A stretch of DNA of 64,000 bases from assembly GCA_965225955.1 (NCBI GenBank), contig CBDDBX010000009.1, forward strand, positions 62,001 to 126,000. Reading direction: 5' to 3'. The stretch is from CBDDBX01 sp965225955 (GTDB lineage Bacteria; Acidobacteriota; Aminicenantia; UBA2199). Position numbers and translations under genes: made by a program. The notes under the pieces are model-generated. The model saw nothing but the letters and a program-made list of their open reading frames with translations. It was not told the origin of the DNA and searched no databases. Numbering within the stretch: position 1 is the first letter of the stretch; every line of letters starts with the position of its first letter. Of this stretch, positions 9,334 through 18,093 are shown one piece after another.

Positions 9334-10626
9334 ATGAGTGCTTTAAATTTTGCTCTTGTGGATTGTAATAGTTTCTACTCCTCATGTGAAAGAGTATTCA
9401 ATCCTTCCTTAAAAAATAAGCCTGTTATTGTTCTGTCAAATAATGACGGTTGTGCAATATCTATGTCAGCTGAAGCAAAAGCTTTTGGGGTAACTCTGGG
9501 GGAACCTTTCTATAAATTCCGTGATAAGGCTGTTGAGAAGGGTGCAGGAATTCTATCCTCAAACTACTCTCTTTACGGGGATATGTCAGCCAGGGTAATG
9601 GAGATACTTCAGGAGTATCCCGGAGATGTGGAGATCTACTCTATTGATGAAGCTTTTATTCTTTTTCGGAATATCGACTCTGCAGAAGTAACTGAAATGT
9701 GCAGGGATATGAAAAACAGAATATTGAAATATACCGGCCTTCCTGTATCTGTTGGTACCGGCGCAACCAGAACTATAGCAAAACTTGCAAGTTACTATGC
9801 CAAAAAGAGGGACGGGTTTGATGGAGTTGCGGGGTTCGGGGAGCTGGATTTCAGCAGCCTTAAAGAGTATTACAATATTACAGATGTTCAGAATGTCTGG
9901 GGAATAGGCCGTAAAAACTCTGCCAGACTAAAGGAAAACGGAGTCGAAAATGTAGCGGATCTGGTGGATCTGGACAACTCTCTGGTGCGTAAGTTTATGG
10001 GAGGGGTAACAGGACTCAGAACTGTTGAGGAACTTAGAGGTCTCTCCTGTATTGGCTCCATGGACCTTTCATCAGATAAACAGGGGATTCTCAGTTCCAG
10101 ATCTTTTGGAAGGAAAACCGGGAACATAAAAGATCTGGAAGAGTCAGTTTCTACATATATAGGGCGTGCAGCCCTTAAATTGAGGGAACAGAATTCTGTT
10201 GCCGGGGTTGTGGGGGTCTATCTTACTACAGGAAGCCATACAAAACAGGGAGCAGGGGTATATAGTCGATGGCTTACGGCTGAACTTAAAACACCTACAT
10301 CTTTTACGCCGGATCTGGTGAGAAAGGCAGAAGAGCTTGTACGGAAACTCTATAAACCTGGCTACATATATAAAAAAACCGGAGTAATGCTCCTTGATAT
10401 AATGCCTGCAGGAGTCCGGCAGAAAAGTCTCTTTGGTGATACTGAGGTTAGCAGAGATAAAAATATGGCACTTATTGAGGCAGCAGATCTGATAAACCGT
10501 AAATGGAAGAACACTCTGCTGTTTCCTGCAAGTGATGGGATTAAGAAAAGCTGGCGTATGAAAAGGGAGATGTTATCTCCCCGATACACGACCAGCTGGA
10601 AGGGGATTTTGCGTATAAATATTTGA
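9334..10626 (+). CDS. umuC: UmuC-like Y-family translesion DNA polymerase
   Basis: Catalytic subunit of polymerase V, 430 residues. The N-terminal metal site is in ALVDCNSFY (D10) and the second acidic site is YSIDEA; NNDGC, YSLYGD and SVGTGATRTIAKLA are family motifs. A helix-hairpin and little-finger region follow, and the C-terminus (~60 residues) matches the DUF4113-type tail of UmuC. The open frame extends upstream to 9271 within umuD, but the ATG at 9334 aligns with the conserved N-terminus. Translationally coupled to umuD. Confidence 0.93.
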   Translation: MSALNFALVDCNSFYSSCERVFNPSLKNKPVIVLSNNDGCAISMSAEAKAFGVTLGEPFYKFRDKAVEKGAGILSSNYSLYGDMSARVMEILQEYPGDVEIYSIDEAFILFRNIDSAEVTEMCRDMKNRILKYTGLPVSVGTGATRTIAKLASYYAKKRDGFDGVAGFGELDFSSLKEYYNITDVQNVWGIGRKNSARLKENGVENVADLVDLDNSLVRKFMGGVTGLRTVEELRGLSCIGSMDLSSDKQGILSSRSFGRKTGNIKDLEESVSTYIGRAALKLREQNSVAGVVGVYLTTGSHTKQGAGVYSRWLTAELKTPTSFTPDLVRKAEELVRKLYKPGYIYKKTGVMLLDIMPAGVRQKSLFGDTEVSRDKNMALIEAADLINRKWKNTLLFPASDGIKKSWRMKREMLSPRYTTSWKGILRINI

Positions 10627-10705
10627 CAGAAGCCTCTCTATCATTGATTCTTACTGCTTTTTGTGTAAAACTGTAGATGGAATTTTAAAAGAAGATGGAG
10701 GAGTA

Positions 10706-11536
10706 ATGAGACATCTTATCTTGACAATTATGGTTCTTATGTCTGTTTCAGCAACCCTTTTATTCAGCTCAGAAGGAGCAGACTACTACATAAAAGCTCA
10801 GAAAGCCGCAGGACAGGGAGAGATCAAACAGGCTGTCAGGTTAATGAAAATTGCGGTGGAAAATGAGCCTGATAATTCTGAATATCTCTGTTATCTTGGA
10901 GATATGTGTGGCGTTATGGCTCAGAAAGCATCGGTTTTCTCAAAATTCTCATGGGCTAAAAAATGTAAAAAAGCCTATATTAAAGCTGTTGAGGTTAATG
11001 GTAACAGTGTCAGGGCACGTATGTCACTTATGAGATTCCTTGTTATGGCTCCTGGTATTGCCGGAGGTGATGATGAGGAAGGTGCCAGACAGGCAGAAGC
11101 GGTACTGAAACTTTCACCTGTTATGGGTAAGATCTCATTTGCTTTTATTGCAAATAATGATAAGAAACTTAATGATGCTATCCGGTATATTAACGACTCC
11201 GTTAATCTGCTGGAAAAAGGGGAAGAATTTTCTGCAAGATGGTATCGTCGTTTTGCTATGAAAGTTATTCGCAATACCGGTCATAATCTTGGTAAAAAGA
11301 AGTTTTATGATGCCTCTGACAAAGTATTTGCTATAGGGTTCTCAATCTTTCCTGAAGAGTTTTCACTTCATCACTATATGAGTGTTGTAGCTGAGAAGAA
11401 AGGGGACAAGAGAAAAGCTCTTAAGCATATGCAGAAAGCTCTGGAACTTAATAAAAGAAGAAATCTGAAAGAACAGAAATATTTCGAATATGACAGTAAA
11501 GCAGTAAATCGCCTTAAAAAAGAGGTGAATGTGTGA
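10706..11536 (+). CDS. Exported tetratricopeptide repeat protein
   Basis: A signal peptide (MRHLILTIMVLMSVS) is followed by TPR-like helices: ADYYIKAQKAAGQGEIKQA with PDNSEYLCYLGD near the N-terminus and KGDKRKALKHMQKALELN near residue 250. It probably acts as a periplasmic scaffold; the partner is unknown. The frame opens at 10661, but GGAGG 5 nt before the ATG at 10706 together with the signal peptide fixes the start (276 residues). Its stop overlaps the next start by 4 nt, so the two genes are co-translated. Confidence 0.78.
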   Translation: MRHLILTIMVLMSVSATLLFSSEGADYYIKAQKAAGQGEIKQAVRLMKIAVENEPDNSEYLCYLGDMCGVMAQKASVFSKFSWAKKCKKAYIKAVEVNGNSVRARMSLMRFLVMAPGIAGGDDEEGARQAEAVLKLSPVMGKISFAFIANNDKKLNDAIRYINDSVNLLEKGEEFSARWYRRFAMKVIRNTGHNLGKKKFYDASDKVFAIGFSIFPEEFSLHHYMSVVAEKKGDKRKALKHMQKALELNKRRNLKEQKYFEYDSKAVNRLKKEVNV

Positions 11537-12648
11537 GTACCAGCCTCATAGTTTCTATTGCTGTTTCAGTAGCAACAGTACTCATACTTGTGGTTGTGGC
11601 TGTGGTTACAAGAGTAAGAAAAAACAAGCCGGGAAGCAGGAGAAACAGTGGTTCCGGTACCTTTAACGGAGTGGATTACAGTTTCTCCAGCTATGCAGGA
11701 GGTAAAAATAATCCTCCTTCCCTTCTTATAACTATTGAATCAGAATCCAGTGGAAGTTTTCATATAAGAAAAGAAACAGGGTTTGATCGATTCTGGAAAA
11801 AGAGGGGACTGGTTAAGGAGATCACCACTTATGATCAGATCTTTGATAACCGTTTCTTCATAGATACAGAGAATGTGCATTTTACAGAAGCTGTTCTGAA
11901 AAGACAGAAAACCAGGGAACTTATTACATATCTGTTTGATAAAGGGTTTTCCAGAATTCAGCAGAAAAAAAAGAAGCTGATTGTACTTTTCAGCCCATAC
12001 AAGAAGGCTGACAGACTTGAAAATGAAGAGATCAGGGAGATTTCTGAAAAGGTTGCTGAACTGAGTCTGCAGGTTAAGAGCTGTGACTCAATGGTTCAGG
12101 AAGAGGCTGCGGAATGGAGAAAGAAGAAATTAATGCTGCTTCTGGTACCAGGTGTGGTTCTGGTTGCAGGAGTTGTTCTGCTGGTTACTGGTGGTACAAA
12201 TTATACTCCTCTGGATGGAGGGGATCTGTTTCTTGATTCTCTGATTCCGGGACTTGCTGCTGCAGTAATAATGACATGGTTTGCTGTTAAGGTGTTTAGA
12301 GAGAGATCGTCTTCGCACTACGTAATTATGGTGGTACTTATTACGTCTCTTTTTGCATGGCCAGCCTCTTTTACCGGGGGTAAAATGTTTCTTAACGGAT
12401 ATCTGGATGATTCCCCGGGGATGAGTCATAAAGTCAGAATTATAGGAAAGTATAAGAGAAAAACCAAAAGCTCATATGCCTACTATCTAAGCTATAACAG
12501 CTGGAGAAATGAGAAGATAGAAACTCTTAGGGTTAACCGCTCCACTTACAACAATACAATTATAAAGAGGGATTGGGCAGATATTGTAACCCATACAGGC
12601 TTCTATGGTTATGAGTGGATGGAATATTTTGAAATACTTGAGCGATAG
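11533..12648 (+). CDS. Membrane protein of unknown function
   Basis: 371 residues with a GTG start overlapping the TPR gene stop (GTGA). One membrane segment lies at ~4-26, a soluble charged region spans ~30-195, three membrane segments lie at ~198-275, and a C-terminal ~95-residue domain is rich in K, Y and R (VRIIGKYKRKTKS...). The tail loosely recalls DUF3592-type proteins, but I make no assignment. It likely works with the TPR protein. Confidence 0.72.
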   Translation: MSTSLIVSIAVSVATVLILVVVAVVTRVRKNKPGSRRNSGSGTFNGVDYSFSSYAGGKNNPPSLLITIESESSGSFHIRKETGFDRFWKKRGLVKEITTYDQIFDNRFFIDTENVHFTEAVLKRQKTRELITYLFDKGFSRIQQKKKKLIVLFSPYKKADRLENEEIREISEKVAELSLQVKSCDSMVQEEAAEWRKKKLMLLLVPGVVLVAGVVLLVTGGTNYTPLDGGDLFLDSLIPGLAAAVIMTWFAVKVFRERSSSHYVIMVVLITSLFAWPASFTGGKMFLNGYLDDSPGMSHKVRIIGKYKRKTKSSYAYYLSYNSWRNEKIETLRVNRSTYNNTIIKRDWADIVTHTGFYGYEWMEYFEILER

Positions 12649-12860
12649 TAACTGTTTCAAAACTAATAAAGAATAATTTAACGCGAAAACACGCTAATAA
12701 TCGTTCAGGGCGAACATCACAAAAATGTTAAAAAGTTCGGGAAAAATTATGGGCTTTTCTTTTTCCTCATTTTTTAACGGATCTTTTTTAATACACGCTA
12801 AATTAAGGCTATATTGATAGTAGCTGTTTAAATGCTGAACTGAAAAGAGTTTTGTTCCCA

Positions 12861-13769
12861 TCAGGCAGTAGTTGCTTTCTGTGATTTTGCTGTTCCCCAG
12901 ACTCCGGTAATAATCATAATGCTGCCTGCAATCTGAATCGGTGTAAACGTCTCGTGCAGAATTACTACTCCGGCTACAATGGAAACCACTGTTGTAAGGT
13001 TAGTAAGAATGGTAGCTCTGGAGGCTTCAATTTTAGATAAGACATAGTTGAGAGCAAAAAAGGCTATTACAGAAGACAGAACTCCAAGGTATAAAAGTCC
13101 CTGTAGAGATTCCGGATCAGTAAGTGGAGAAAAATATGAAATCGCAGTTTCTGTAATCCTGTATTCCAGCACTGCTATTATATTGAAGACTACTGCTCCG
13201 GCCCACATCATTATCCAGGTTATTTCAACGGGAGTAAAATCTGTAGAATACTTTCTGGAAAGAATTGTATAGGAGGCACCGGATATAACAGCTCCAAGCA
13301 GGAAAAATATTCCCGTCATACTTCCTGAATCACTTAATCCGTAACTGTTTACGGTGATTACCCCGGCAACAGAGAGAACAATGAAGCCAAGTTGAGTTGC
13401 AGTAGGGCGTTCCTTAAGAAACAGAGTTGCAAGAATTACTACTGCAATAGGAATAAAGGCTACCATAATACCTGCCTGGGAGGATGAAGCGTATTTTATT
13501 CCAAATGTTTCAAAGATAAAGTATAAGAATGGCTGAAAGATAGATAAAAGAAGTATTGGGGTTATCTTTTTACCTCTAAGTCTCACCTTCAGAACTCCTG
13601 TTAATACAAGGAGACTCATTGAGATTACTGCAAAGTTGAAACGGTGTGCAAGAAGATGGAAACCACTGTTAAAGCTATCCAGAAGAGAGCTTGTAAACAT
13701 AAAAGAGAAACCAAAAATTATTGAAGGTATAGTTCCTATAAATAGTGGGTGAATTTTTATCTTTGCCAT
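12861..13769 (-). CDS. EamA/DMT family transporter
   Basis: An inner-membrane drug/metabolite transporter of 302 residues with ten hydrophobic segments in two EamA repeats. The family signatures are the GIKYASSSQAGIMVAFIP-like segment at the end of repeat 1 and LSKIEASRATILTNL at the end of repeat 2. Members usually export amino acids or metabolites; the substrate is unknown. It stands alone, convergent with the upstream membrane-protein gene. Confidence 0.88.
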   Translation of the reverse strand: MAKIKIHPLFIGTIPSIIFGFSFMFTSSLLDSFNSGFHLLAHRFNFAVISMSLLVLTGVLKVRLRGKKITPILLLSIFQPFLYFIFETFGIKYASSSQAGIMVAFIPIAVVILATLFLKERPTATQLGFIVLSVAGVITVNSYGLSDSGSMTGIFFLLGAVISGASYTILSRKYSTDFTPVEITWIMMWAGAVVFNIIAVLEYRITETAISYFSPLTDPESLQGLLYLGVLSSVIAFFALNYVLSKIEASRATILTNLTTVVSIVAGVVILHETFTPIQIAGSIMIITGVWGTAKSQKATTA

Positions 13770-14019
13770 AATACTACCTGTTTCTCTGTATAGAGAACGA
13801 AATGTGATTATATAGGCAAAGTCAGCTTCTGTCCATAGCCGGATTAATTGACAACAGTCAGATAAATTCTGGTAGTTAACTGGTTATCTCATATCTGTTC
13901 TGTATTTAATTTAAGTTCTGGAGAAAAAATTGAATATTTGCGTAAATAGATTAGTAGTTCACCTGTACGCTCTCTTATCAGTATGTTTCAGTACTGATGG
14001 GTCAAAAAAATCTTTTTTG

Positions 14020-14048
14020 TTGACATGCGAGTTTTAGTGTACTATTAT
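14020..14048 (+). promoter_or_regulatory. Strong sigma-70-type promoter
   Basis: TTGACA (14020-14025), a 17-nt spacer and TATTAT (14043-14048) lie 18 nt before the ATG of the beta-propeller gene. GGAGGG lies between them as the ribosome site. Confidence 0.85.
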
Positions 14049-14066
14049 GGTGGTACGGAGGGTTAA

Positions 14067-15089
14067 ATGAAAAAAATATTTATCTTTGTGATTGTTATTT
14101 TACTGGCGCTGGTTGGAAAGGTAAGTGCAGAAACTGTAGAACTTGAAGGACTTAATAATCCCACTTTTATGACTGTGGATTCAAAAAATATCTATGTTGT
14201 TGACGGTATTAAGATTAAGATCTATTCACTCAAAGATTACAGTAAAGTCGGTGAATTTGGAAAAGCAGGAACCGGGCCTGGTGAATTCAGACAGAATCCT
14301 GTTGTGGCAAGAGCTTCAATGCAGATTACAACAAGTGGTAATCATATTCTTGTAAACAATATGGACCGATTGTTTCTGTTCACTAAAGATGGAAAGTATG
14401 TTAAAGAACAGAAACTTGCAAACATGAGAACCTCATTTTTCAGAGATATGGGTGATAAATATGCCGCAGTAGCGGTAAAGGTGGAAGGGACTGAAGTGTA
14501 CAGAGGTATTGCCATCTGTAATAAATCAGATCTTAAGGAGGTAAAGCTTCTTGCTAAGAGTAAAGTCGAGGGTGGAGCTTCATCACAGAATCCTCTTCCA
14601 AGTACAGTAGAGCACGCTCTGATAGATAACTGCCTCTATGTATCAGCTTCAGATGGAATGGGAGTATTTAAGTTTGATTCAAAAGGAAATCCACTGGGAA
14701 AGGTTGATATCAAAGATTACAAATTCAGAAAAGTTACTGATGCTGATAAGCAGAATGTTCTGGATACTGTAAAAAAGATGATACCGGCTAATCTCTTTGA
14801 GAGAGTAAAAAAAATGTTGAAATTTCCGGAACATTTTCCTGCAATTCAGAGAATGCTTTCTGATGGTAAGAATATAATAGTTCAGACCTGGAAGAATAAT
14901 GGCAAAGGTGAGAGGGAAATTTATATTTTTGATAAAGATCTTAAAACTCACAAAGTAGTGTATGCTCCATTCTTTATGGAAGATGCTGTTGTGCCTTATC
15001 CATCAGATGTAATTAATGGGAAAATGTATCAGGTTGTGGAAAATGAAGATACTGAAGAGTGGGATCTTCATATAACTAAATTAATTTAA
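14067..15089 (+). CDS. Secreted beta-propeller (six-bladed, NHL-like) protein
   Basis: 340 residues with a signal peptide cleaved after VSAE. Repeated strand-turn units such as NPTFMTVDSKNIYVVDG and the KAGTGPGEF motif are typical of six-bladed NHL/TolB-like propellers common in Bacteroidota and Acidobacteriota. Later blades include GVFKFDSKGN and EIYIFDKDLK. It is likely a periplasmic binding or scaffold protein. The -35, -10 and ribosome site are all near consensus, so expression may be high. Confidence 0.75.
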   Translation: MKKIFIFVIVILLALVGKVSAETVELEGLNNPTFMTVDSKNIYVVDGIKIKIYSLKDYSKVGEFGKAGTGPGEFRQNPVVARASMQITTSGNHILVNNMDRLFLFTKDGKYVKEQKLANMRTSFFRDMGDKYAAVAVKVEGTEVYRGIAICNKSDLKEVKLLAKSKVEGGASSQNPLPSTVEHALIDNCLYVSASDGMGVFKFDSKGNPLGKVDIKDYKFRKVTDADKQNVLDTVKKMIPANLFERVKKMLKFPEHFPAIQRMLSDGKNIIVQTWKNNGKGEREIYIFDKDLKTHKVVYAPFFMEDAVVPYPSDVINGKMYQVVENEDTEEWDLHITKLI

Positions 15090-15122
15090 TTGCCTTTAAA
15101 AGTAACATTTGATTAATATTTA

Positions 15123-15160
15123 TGTGTTTCAGCTTCTATGGACAGAGAGGCTGAAACACA
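15123..15160. repeat. Long inverted repeat with an ATG in its loop
   Basis: Arms TGTGTTTCAGC (15123-15133) and GCTGAAACACA (15150-15160) are perfect. TTCT/AGAG extends the stem to 15 bp with one G-U pair, leaving an 8-nt loop (15138-15145). The loop begins exactly with the ATG of the next frame. No T-run follows, so it is not a standard terminator. Confidence 0.8.
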
Positions 15161-15617
15161 GATACCGGATCTGAAAAACAGGGTTAACTCAGAGAATTAT
15201 TCCCAACTGAATTCCTTTCAATTATATGTTTTAGGGAAATTATGGCATAAGCATATTAATCGGGCTGTAATAATGCGCACAGTCCCGGGATATGGTGTTA
15301 AGGTACTTTCCGCCCTGTTTCGTAATATTTCCTTTCTTTCTTATATTGCACCTCTCCTCAGAAATGTTGTGATGACTCTTATACCAGAGTGGCAAATTGC
15401 TATATCCCTCCCTGTATATGGTGATATATGGGCTCTTGGTAAATTGATTCTCTGGTGTGAAATCCTTGAAGAGGAAGAGGAGTATATTCAGGCTTTGAAG
15501 CAGGTCAGAAGAGCTCTTCGTTCACTTCCTCCCCGTAAAGTTGCAGAAATTATAGAAGATGCTGCAGACAGGCGCAGTAGTTCTGGATGGTCAACTGAAC
15601 AGGCTGTATTTTCCTGA
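15138..15617 (+). CDS. Hypothetical protein, amphipathic
   Basis: 159 residues with no family I recognise. A moderately hydrophobic middle (~55-110) is followed by an acidic/basic helix (EILEEEEEYIQALKQVRRALRS). No ribosome site is seen before the ATG, which lies in the loop of a 15-bp hairpin; either translation is controlled by that structure or the real start is internal (for example ATG at 15273). Composition is compatible with coding, but support is weak. Confidence 0.45.
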   Translation: MDREAETQIPDLKNRVNSENYSQLNSFQLYVLGKLWHKHINRAVIMRTVPGYGVKVLSALFRNISFLSYIAPLLRNVVMTLIPEWQIAISLPVYGDIWALGKLILWCEILEEEEEYIQALKQVRRALRSLPPRKVAEIIEDAADRRSSSGWSTEQAVFS

Positions 15618-15744
15618 TACTATTCAAAATCTTTATTATCACTGATTAAACTCTTTTACTGTACCTCAGGTTTTGTTAAAATGAGCTTTAATTTCTGCTG
15701 TACTCCAGCAGCTTTCGATATTATCTACAAGGAGAGATTTAAAA

Positions 15745-17058
15745 ATGAATTTACCTGAAATGTCAGAGCACTTTAAGTCCAGAAAGCCATCGGCAATCAG
15801 ACTGTCTCAGATTGAATTTATGAAAAGAGATGATAATGTTAAGGCTATCAATACTGCCATTGGTAATGTATCCCTGCCTTCCCACCCATCAATGCAGAAA
15901 AGGATGTTTGAACTTAACAGTGATAACAGCCCTTTTAGAGACGGAGTAATTAAGTATACCGCTACAGCAGGTATGGAGGAGACTAATAAGGCTTTTCTGA
16001 ACATAATCGCTTCCAGTGGTTTTGGTACAGATAATCTCTATTCCCAGATTACAGATGGTGGTAGCCAGGCTATGGAACTTGTAGTTGTAGGGCTTTGTGG
16101 TGATGCAGGGTCTGATGATCGCCCTCTTCTTCTGATTGATGCTGCTTATACAAATTACAATGCAATGGCAGCAAGGGTAGGACGTAAAACTGTTTCAGTT
16201 ACAAGAGAACTGCGCAGTAATGGTAAATTCACGTTACCTGATGTTGAAGAGATTGAAGCTGTAATAGAAAAGTACAATCCTTCTGCAATGGTGGTTATTC
16301 CTTACGACAATCCAACAGGCCACTACTATAACAAAGAGTCAATGGTAGCTCTGGCAGAACTGTGTGTGAAACACAATATGTGGATTGTTAGTGATGAGGC
16401 TTACAGAGAACTCTTTTACACAGATGATGATGTCGCCAGTATCTGGGGGGTAACAGATAAAGATGTGAAAGGTATTGAAGGAAGAAGAATAAGTATTGAA
16501 ACAGCTTCAAAGGTATGGAATGCCTGCGGTCTGAGAATTGGCGCTCTTGTAACTGACAGTAGCTCTTTTCATGAAAAAGCTGTGGCTGAAAATACAGCAA
16601 ATCTCTGCTCAAACGCTATTGGTCAGTATATTTTTGGTTCACTGGCTGAAGAGAGCCATGAAGATCTGAGAGAGTGGTATGGTAAATTAAGAGACTATTA
16701 CAGACCGATGCTTACAAACCTTTCCCAGGAGCTTAAGGACAGATTGCCAGGGGTAATTGTTTCGAGCCCGGATGCTTCAATATACTCAGTTGTGGATGTG
16801 AGAAATATTGCACCTGAAGGTTTTGATGCCCAGGATTTTGTAATGTTCTGTTCCAGAAAGGGGAAAGTAGTAGTTGATGCAGAAAATTATACTCTTCTGG
16901 TTTCTCCAATGGCTGGTTTTTACAGTATGGAAGAGGGAGAAAAAAACCCGGGAACTACTCAGATGAGAATTTCATATGTAGCTCCACCTGAAGAGATGGC
17001 TCTGGTGCCTCAACTTTTCGAGAAACTGTTTAAAGAGTATCTGAATACAGTAAAATAG
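15745..17058 (+). CDS. PLP-dependent aminotransferase, class I/II
   Basis: 437 residues, fold type I. The PLP lysine lies in ETASKVWNACGLRIG, preceded by VIPYDNPTGHYY (cofactor-contacting Asn) and IVSDEAYREL (Asp to the pyridine nitrogen). The C-terminal domain carries the expected arginine region (TTQMRISYVAP). It transfers an amino group between an amino acid and a 2-oxo acid; the exact substrate is unknown. AAGGAGAG precedes the ATG. It is convergent with an Lrp/AsnC regulator, a common partner of amino-acid enzymes. Confidence 0.9.
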   Translation: MNLPEMSEHFKSRKPSAIRLSQIEFMKRDDNVKAINTAIGNVSLPSHPSMQKRMFELNSDNSPFRDGVIKYTATAGMEETNKAFLNIIASSGFGTDNLYSQITDGGSQAMELVVVGLCGDAGSDDRPLLLIDAAYTNYNAMAARVGRKTVSVTRELRSNGKFTLPDVEEIEAVIEKYNPSAMVVIPYDNPTGHYYNKESMVALAELCVKHNMWIVSDEAYRELFYTDDDVASIWGVTDKDVKGIEGRRISIETASKVWNACGLRIGALVTDSSSFHEKAVAENTANLCSNAIGQYIFGSLAEESHEDLREWYGKLRDYYRPMLTNLSQELKDRLPGVIVSSPDASIYSVVDVRNIAPEGFDAQDFVMFCSRKGKVVVDAENYTLLVSPMAGFYSMEEGEKNPGTTQMRISYVAPPEEMALVPQLFEKLFKEYLNTVK

Positions 17059-17077
17059 TGAAAATATAATTTTTAAA

Positions 17078-17098
17078 AGCCGGGGGTTACTCCGGCTT
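17078..17098. terminator. Shared hairpin terminator between convergent genes
   Basis: A 7-bp stem AAGCCGG/CCGGCTT (17078-17084 with 17092-17098) lies between the two convergent stop codons and overlaps the regulator's last codons. It can serve both strands, and the minus-strand side runs into TTTTAAAAA-type sequence. Confidence 0.65.
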
Positions 17099-17566
17099 CT
17101 CATCTTTATCAACAACCGGAATGTCACGGTTAATAGGGGTATCAAGACATATGAGGGTTTCAGTTGACTGAATATATGGAATTTCCTGCAGTCTTTCTGT
17201 AAGAAACATCTGGAGTCCTCTGGTTGAGGTGGCAATAGCTTTTATAAAGATGTTGTATTTGCCGGTTGTGTAGTGAGCTTCAAGAATTTCGGGTATTCTT
17301 CTTAACTCTTCAAGAACAGGCTTGTAATCCCTTGCATTATGCAGGTTTATTCCAACATATGCGCATACATCAAAGCCCATTTTGTCTCTGTTAACAGCTA
17401 TTTTACTGCCTTCAATGAGGCCGGCTTCAACCATTTTGTTGTATCTGATATGAATTGTACCACCCGATACATCAAGCTCTTTAGCCAGTAGCTGAAAGGG
17501 GTATCGGGCATTTTTCTGAAGTCTGTCCAGGATTTTTCTATCCAGTTTGTCAGGATTATAGCTCAT
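17087..17566 (-). CDS. Lrp/AsnC family transcriptional regulator
   Basis: 159 residues. The N-terminal winged helix contains DRKILDRLQKNARYPFQLLAKEL with recognition helix GGTIHIRYNKMVEAGLI; a C-terminal RAM/ACT-like ligand domain (YVGINLHNARDYKPVLEEL) follows. Family members bind amino acids and control their metabolism. A perfect TAGAAT-CT-ATTCTA palindrome 21 nt before the ATG suggests autoregulation. Confidence 0.9.
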   Translation of the reverse strand: MSYNPDKLDRKILDRLQKNARYPFQLLAKELDVSGGTIHIRYNKMVEAGLIEGSKIAVNRDKMGFDVCAYVGINLHNARDYKPVLEELRRIPEILEAHYTTGKYNIFIKAIATSTRGLQMFLTERLQEIPYIQSTETLICLDTPINRDIPVVDKDEKPE

Positions 17567-17587
17567 TGGGTATTCCTTTATGATTTA

Positions 17588-17601
17588 TAGAATCTATTCT
17601 A
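17588..17601 (-). promoter_or_regulatory. Candidate Lrp/AsnC operator
   Basis: A perfect palindrome TAGAAT-CT-ATTCTA lies 21 nt upstream of the regulator start, in AT-rich DNA. Lrp-type sites are short AT-rich palindromes; assignment rests on position and symmetry only. Confidence 0.45.
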
Positions 17602-18093
17602 AATACTATATTATTGTAAAGAGCTTTCTGACAAATTGCAAATCAATAATCAATCTTTTTCTCTTAAATTTTCTTTACATTTGATTGGTATAAAAGAAAT
17701 TACCTGATTTTTGTTTCCCCTTTTATAGTAGGGGTTCTGAAATCAAAAATATCAGAGATGTAATTAAATTATATAATTAAACATGTACAGTGTTTTGAAG
17801 GTAAATCACTATTTGAAACAAACATGAATTGCGTATATGGCTTAAAACAATAGTTTTTTGTGCTTAAAGTAAGAAAAATTATAGCTATACTCTATTTATT
17901 ATATTAAAATGATAAAAAAGATAGAAAAGTATTGACAAAAAATATCTAATATATCAGACTCATTGTGAAAGTTTCTTTTTTGTAGTTGGGAACTTGTAGC
18001 TGGTGTAACAAATTCTGACAGAGTGGAACCGTTACAGGATAAGTGCATACAAAAACTCCTGAGGGGAATCAGGGGAAAAAGATAGGAGGACGT
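17602..18093. other. AT-rich intergenic region upstream of the M6 protease
   Basis: About 490 nt without a supported gene, very AT-rich. A TTGACA at ~17934 is the best -35 candidate but lacks a good -10 at proper distance. GGGAACTTGTAG near 17990 resembles an ECF -35, but no CGT-type -10 follows at 16-17 nt. The protease ribosome site AGGAGG is at the 3' end. Confidence 0.5.

Noticed and set aside
12700..12725. GTTC-N5-GAAC inverted repeat as an SOS box
   Set aside because: Spacing and orientation differ from the direct repeat before umuD, and it lies downstream of two convergent genes.
17585..18093. ECF-like promoter (GGGAACTTGTAG) before the M6 protease
   Set aside because: No CGT-type -10 is present at 16-17 nt, so the match is limited to the -35 half.
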